Shown here: piece by piece, positions 23,606-26,159 of the stretch
Layout of the letters: each line of letters begins with the position of its first letter
Numbering within the stretch: position 1 is the first letter of the stretch
Assembly: GCA_030612485.1 (NCBI GenBank)
Contig: JAUWNS010000008.1
Span: 1 to 26,159 of the forward strand
Length of the DNA stretch: 26,159 nucleotides
Direction of reading: 5' to 3'
From: Candidatus Bipolaricaulota bacterium
GTDB lineage: Bacteria > Bipolaricaulota > Bipolaricaulia > UBA7950 > UBA9294
Program-made: the position numbers and the translations under genes
Notes under the pieces: generated by a model
Databases searched by the model: none
Told to the model about the DNA's origin: nothing
What the model saw: only the letters and a program-made list of their open reading frames with translations

Positions 23606-24799
23606 TCACTCACTGTTCTGTTCCTGGAACTCAAGTTCGAACCCGAAGCTAAACTCGGTGATCCCACTGGAGTCAAACGCAGCGGTGGTGTAGAGGTATC
23701 CCCTATTGAACCCAACCCCAACGGTGATCCACTCCCCAGCGAACCCACCAAGCCCGAAGCGCGTAAGGCTCGTGAGGGTGACCGGCTCGGGCTTGGCCTC
23801 GATCGCCAAAAGCCCCTGGTCGAAGAGGAAGGAGGCGTCGAAATCGGCCTTGCCGGTGACGAGCACGTCAAACACCTCGAACGAGCCGACGACCCCCTGC
23901 CCGAGGAATTCAACCGGGGGCGACGGGGGCACTGGCACGGCAAACATCGTCTTGGAATTGAGCTGGAAAAAGTTGAAGTCGATATCCAGCATGAAGTCGA
24001 ACGCGCTTATGAAAAAATCGCTCTCCAGCGTCACCGCGGTGAGGAAGGCGAGGCTCGGTTCCTCGAACCGGTAGCCAAACTCGGCGATCTCCTTGATGAA
24101 CCCGCTTGGGGAAAGCCACGTGGTACTGCTTGCAAGGAAACCTTCATGGTCGACCGTGAGACGCACGAGCTCCTCCTCGAAGTAGAACCCGGGGACGATG
24201 GTCACGCGGGGATCCGGAGCACCTCTCAGTGAGAGATCGGAGAGGTGGGAGAAGAGGTGGAGGAGCTCGTAGGAGAAGGGCGCCTTTACCCCACCGAGGA
24301 GGTTCACCAGGCCGACCGCGCCGAACCCGGTCAGCGTAATGCCGGAAAAACCCCCGCTGACCTCACCGTTTAGATCGAGGACCGCCCCCACGCTGAAGCT
24401 GGGGGTCTGTACCGAGCCAATGTTTGAGACTATGAGGTCGGCACCGATCCCCATCCCGACGATTTGAGTACCGACGCTCAGCCGCTGCCAACTGAAGTGG
24501 GGATTAAACCGGATCTCCTCTGCGATCTGAACCGCGTCGAGGTCGATTGCGATGACGAACCCCTGCGATTGAAAGCCGCTTAGGTCGAGCCCAAGGTCGG
24601 CCTCGAAGGTGAGCCAGGGTACACTGACCGACAATGAGAGGCCGGATTCGATCTCGTAGAAGAAGGGCGGGATGGAGATAAACGTGATATCAAGCCCCAC
24701 GTTCCCTGAGAACCCTCCATTCTTGGCCAGGGCGAGCCCCCCCACTATCAGCATCACCAATATGAACGTGACCATGAAGCGGGCAAATAGTGGTGGCAC
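23606..24799 (-). CDS. Exported beta-rich, barrel-like protein of unknown family
   Basis: 397 residues starting at a GTG at 24799, chosen because AAAGGAGG lies five bases upstream; an upstream in-frame start at 24826 would include this site in the coding region. Signal peptide FARFMVTFILVMLIVGGLAL ending ALAKNGG. The mature part is rich in alternating hydrophobic residues and Gly/Ser/Phe (GFSGNVGLDITFISIPPFFY, LGLDLSGFQSQGFVIAIDLD, FGLGGFAGEWITVGVGFNRG) and ends in a strand rich in aromatic and acidic residues (FSFGFELEFQEQ). This suggests an outer-membrane or surface beta-barrel. No known domain is recognised, and it has no operon partner in the window. Confidence 0.78.
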   Translation of the reverse strand: MPPLFARFMVTFILVMLIVGGLALAKNGGFSGNVGLDITFISIPPFFYEIESGLSLSVSVPWLTFEADLGLDLSGFQSQGFVIAIDLDAVQIAEEIRFNPHFSWQRLSVGTQIVGMGIGADLIVSNIGSVQTPSFSVGAVLDLNGEVSGGFSGITLTGFGAVGLVNLLGGVKAPFSYELLHLFSHLSDLSLRGAPDPRVTIVPGFYFEEELVRLTVDHEGFLASSTTWLSPSGFIKEIAEFGYRFEEPSLAFLTAVTLESDFFISAFDFMLDIDFNFFQLNSKTMFAVPVPPSPPVEFLGQGVVGSFEVFDVLVTGKADFDASFLFDQGLLAIEAKPEPVTLTSLTRFGLGGFAGEWITVGVGFNRGYLYTTAAFDSSGITEFSFGFELEFQEQNSE

Positions 24800-25145
24800 C
24801 GTGACCTCCTTTACGGAGAGGAGCATAGCCGAATCGGATGCTCTCTCAAAAGGAAATCGGGGAAGGGAGGATTGTGGTTTTGTCCGGATTGCAGAAGACA
24901 GGTGCCGGGGAGCTCCGCCTGATCACCATTGGGATGGGGCCGGATTGGTTGGGCTAACCCCTGAGGACTAGCCCTCTTTAAGAGGCGATCAGGTGTGCAA
25001 GAAGAGGTCGGTTTACAGGGGACGCACACGAGGTCGTTGGAGAAATGTCAGCTCCTTGGCTCCTTTGCTACACTACCTAATTTGGATTTTACAACCACAT
25101 ACTTCAAAACAATGCGCTGAGTGTAGTAAGCTGAAGCAAACGGGA
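24800..25145. other. Intergenic region between divergent genes
   Basis: No credible gene. It contains the ribosome site of the 24799 gene, a small palindrome CCTCTTTAAGAGG near 24971-24983, and an inverted pair CTACAC/GTGTAG (about 25068 and 25121) before the next gene. No promoter could be assigned with confidence. Confidence 0.5.
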
Positions 25146-26159
25146 ATGGCCGCTTCCTACATGGACAAAATCCAATTCCTTGAGGTGATCGCTGTGGCAA
25201 GAGCTGATCAGAGAGGATCAAGAGAGGGGCTCCATAAGTGGATCTTGGAGCAGGGGCAGCCGTGGGTACGTTACCATGCTCTCTTGGACCTGCTCGGCCG
25301 GTCGGAGGATGACCCGGAAGTACAAGCCACCCGTGCTGAGATGCTGGCCCACCCTCAGATACAGGAACTCATCGCCGAGGCTGCGGCTTGGCCCGGCTAT
25401 CCCCTCAAGCGGCACAACGATGCGGGGCATGCCATCTATAAGCTCAGCACGCTGGCCGATTTCGGAGTGCGGGCCGACGACCCCGGAATAACGGCCGGTA
25501 TCGAGGCTGTGCTGGCTCACCAGTCGCCGGAGGGGGCTTTTCAGACTTCGGTCAATATCCCTGTGAGGTACGGCGGGACGGGAGAGGAGATGTGGACGTG
25601 GATGCTGTGCGACGCACCGACGTTGCTTTATGCGCTGCTGGGCTTTGGTCTGGGAAGTGAGGAACGTGTGCAGCGAGCAGTCGATCACCTGATCGGCCTG
25701 GCGAACGAGAACGGCTGGCAATGCGTCTGCGCACCAGAGCTGGGCAAGTTCCGCGGGCCAGGCCGCAAAGCCGATCCCTGCCCTATCGTCAATGTCTATG
25801 CGCTCAAGGCGTTCTCACAGGTGCCGGAGCTGCTCGATAGCCCTGCCGCGCACATTGGGGCAGAGATGCTCCTCTGGCACTGGGAGCATCAGACCGAGCG
25901 CAAGATATACATGTTTGGCATCGGCACCGACTTCCGTAAGCTCAAGTACCCCTTTGTCTGGTACGATATCCTGCACGTGGTCGACGTACTCAGTCGCTTC
26001 CCTTTTGTCCACGAAGACCCGCGCTTTTGTGAGATGGTGGCGACGATCACGGCGCAGGCGGACGAGCAGGGATGCTACACAGCTAGCTCGATGTATCGCG
26101 ACTGGAAAGGCTGGTCCTTTGCCGACAAGAAGAAACCCTCGCCGTGGCTCACCTTCCTG
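25146..26159 (+). CDS. Alpha/alpha-toroid (squalene-cyclase/prenyltransferase-repeat-like) protein, 3' end cut by window edge
   Basis: The plus-strand frame is open from the ATG at 25146 to the window edge (338 codons). After the N-terminal HKWILEQGQPWVRYHALLDL there are repeated helical units (AAAWPGYPLKRHNDAGHAIY, WMLCDAPTLLYALLGFGLGS, VQRAVDHLIGLANENGWQC). The W-x-R-Y-x-x-L-D-L-L opening, GTGEEMWTW and the NGW/QCV motifs are typical of prenyltransferase/squalene-oxidase-repeat proteins, often annotated only as hypothetical. No DxDD or DCTAE cyclase motif is visible in the part seen, so terpene cyclisation is not supported. An alternative ATG is at 25161; neither start has a good ribosome site, and the frame stays open further upstream. 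Confidence 0.75.
   Translation, partial: MAASYMDKIQFLEVIAVARADQRGSREGLHKWILEQGQPWVRYHALLDLLGRSEDDPEVQATRAEMLAHPQIQELIAEAAAWPGYPLKRHNDAGHAIYKLSTLADFGVRADDPGITAGIEAVLAHQSPEGAFQTSVNIPVRYGGTGEEMWTWMLCDAPTLLYALLGFGLGSEERVQRAVDHLIGLANENGWQCVCAPELGKFRGPGRKADPCPIVNVYALKAFSQVPELLDSPAAHIGAEMLLWHWEHQTERKIYMFGIGTDFRKLKYPFVWYDILHVVDVLSRFPFVHEDPRFCEMVATITAQADEQGCYTASSMYRDWKGWSFADKKKPSPWLTFL

Noticed and set aside
23585..24232. 215-codon plus-strand open frame
   Set aside because: Antisense to the exported beta-rich protein, which has a ribosome site and signal peptide; the plus frame has neither.
1..26159. tRNA and rRNA genes
   Set aside because: No T-loop (GGTTCGA-type) plus acceptor-stem arrangement or rRNA-like stretch was recognised by eye; a tRNAscan/Infernal run would settle it.

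Overview
The window looks like chromosomal DNA of a diderm (outer-membrane) bacterium from a poorly studied lineage. It encodes an LptD-type outer-membrane protein, two lipoproteins with lipoboxes, several signal-peptide beta-barrel proteins and a large usher-like barrel. A Bipolaricaulota/Acetothermia-like origin is my guess from gene style only; nothing here proves the taxon.

Layout. (1) 1-4252, minus strand: a tight operon miaB - pfkB-family sugar-phosphate kinase - paired-CBS protein - DinG-like helicase (cut by the window's left edge), with gaps or overlaps of only a few bases. (2) 4377-7520, plus strand: one uninterrupted frame fusing an LptF/LptG inner-membrane permease to a complete LptD-like protein through an internal signal-peptide-like segment. 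(3) 7521-8749: a gene-poor stretch holding a decayed secreted-protein gene and dispersed repeats. (4) 8750-11941: a secreted two-repeat protein converges, across a bidirectional terminator, on a three-gene operon (beta-barrel plus two PKD lipoproteins). (5) 12103-13173: low-specificity threonine aldolase. (6) 13315-14070: a RAYT (Y1 transposase) element bounded by perfect 16-bp inverted repeats, with a solo copy of its end 9 kb away. (7) 14092-22963: the most interesting region, described below. (8) 23606-24799: another beta-barrel-like protein. (9) 25146-end: a partial alpha/alpha-toroid protein.

The core discovery candidate is region 7, all on the minus strand. An HD-GYP cyclic-di-GMP phosphodiesterase is followed by a promoter with a perfect palindromic operator, then a leader that matches the class I cyclic-di-GMP (GEMM-I) riboswitch, then an operon of two small secreted pilin-like subunits, a periplasmic PapD-like two-domain protein, a Wzy_C-family ligase with TPRs, and a 979-residue usher-like outer-membrane barrel. 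I read this as a chaperone-usher-like surface-fibre system, possibly with its own glycosyl ligase. Cyclic-di-GMP would control it through the riboswitch, whose 3' strand can alternatively pair to hide the first pilin's ribosome binding site. The same TGTAAT-N4-ATTACA operator lies upstream of the HD-GYP gene, suggesting a shared regulator. The individual family calls are supported by visible motifs; the assembled system is inference.

Other points worth attention: the LptF/G-LptD fusion, a 7-bp-periodic repeat expressed in frame as a linker inside the ligase, an in-frame 34-residue duplication in the usher-like barrel, and a DinG-like helicase lacking one of the four iron-sulfur cysteines.
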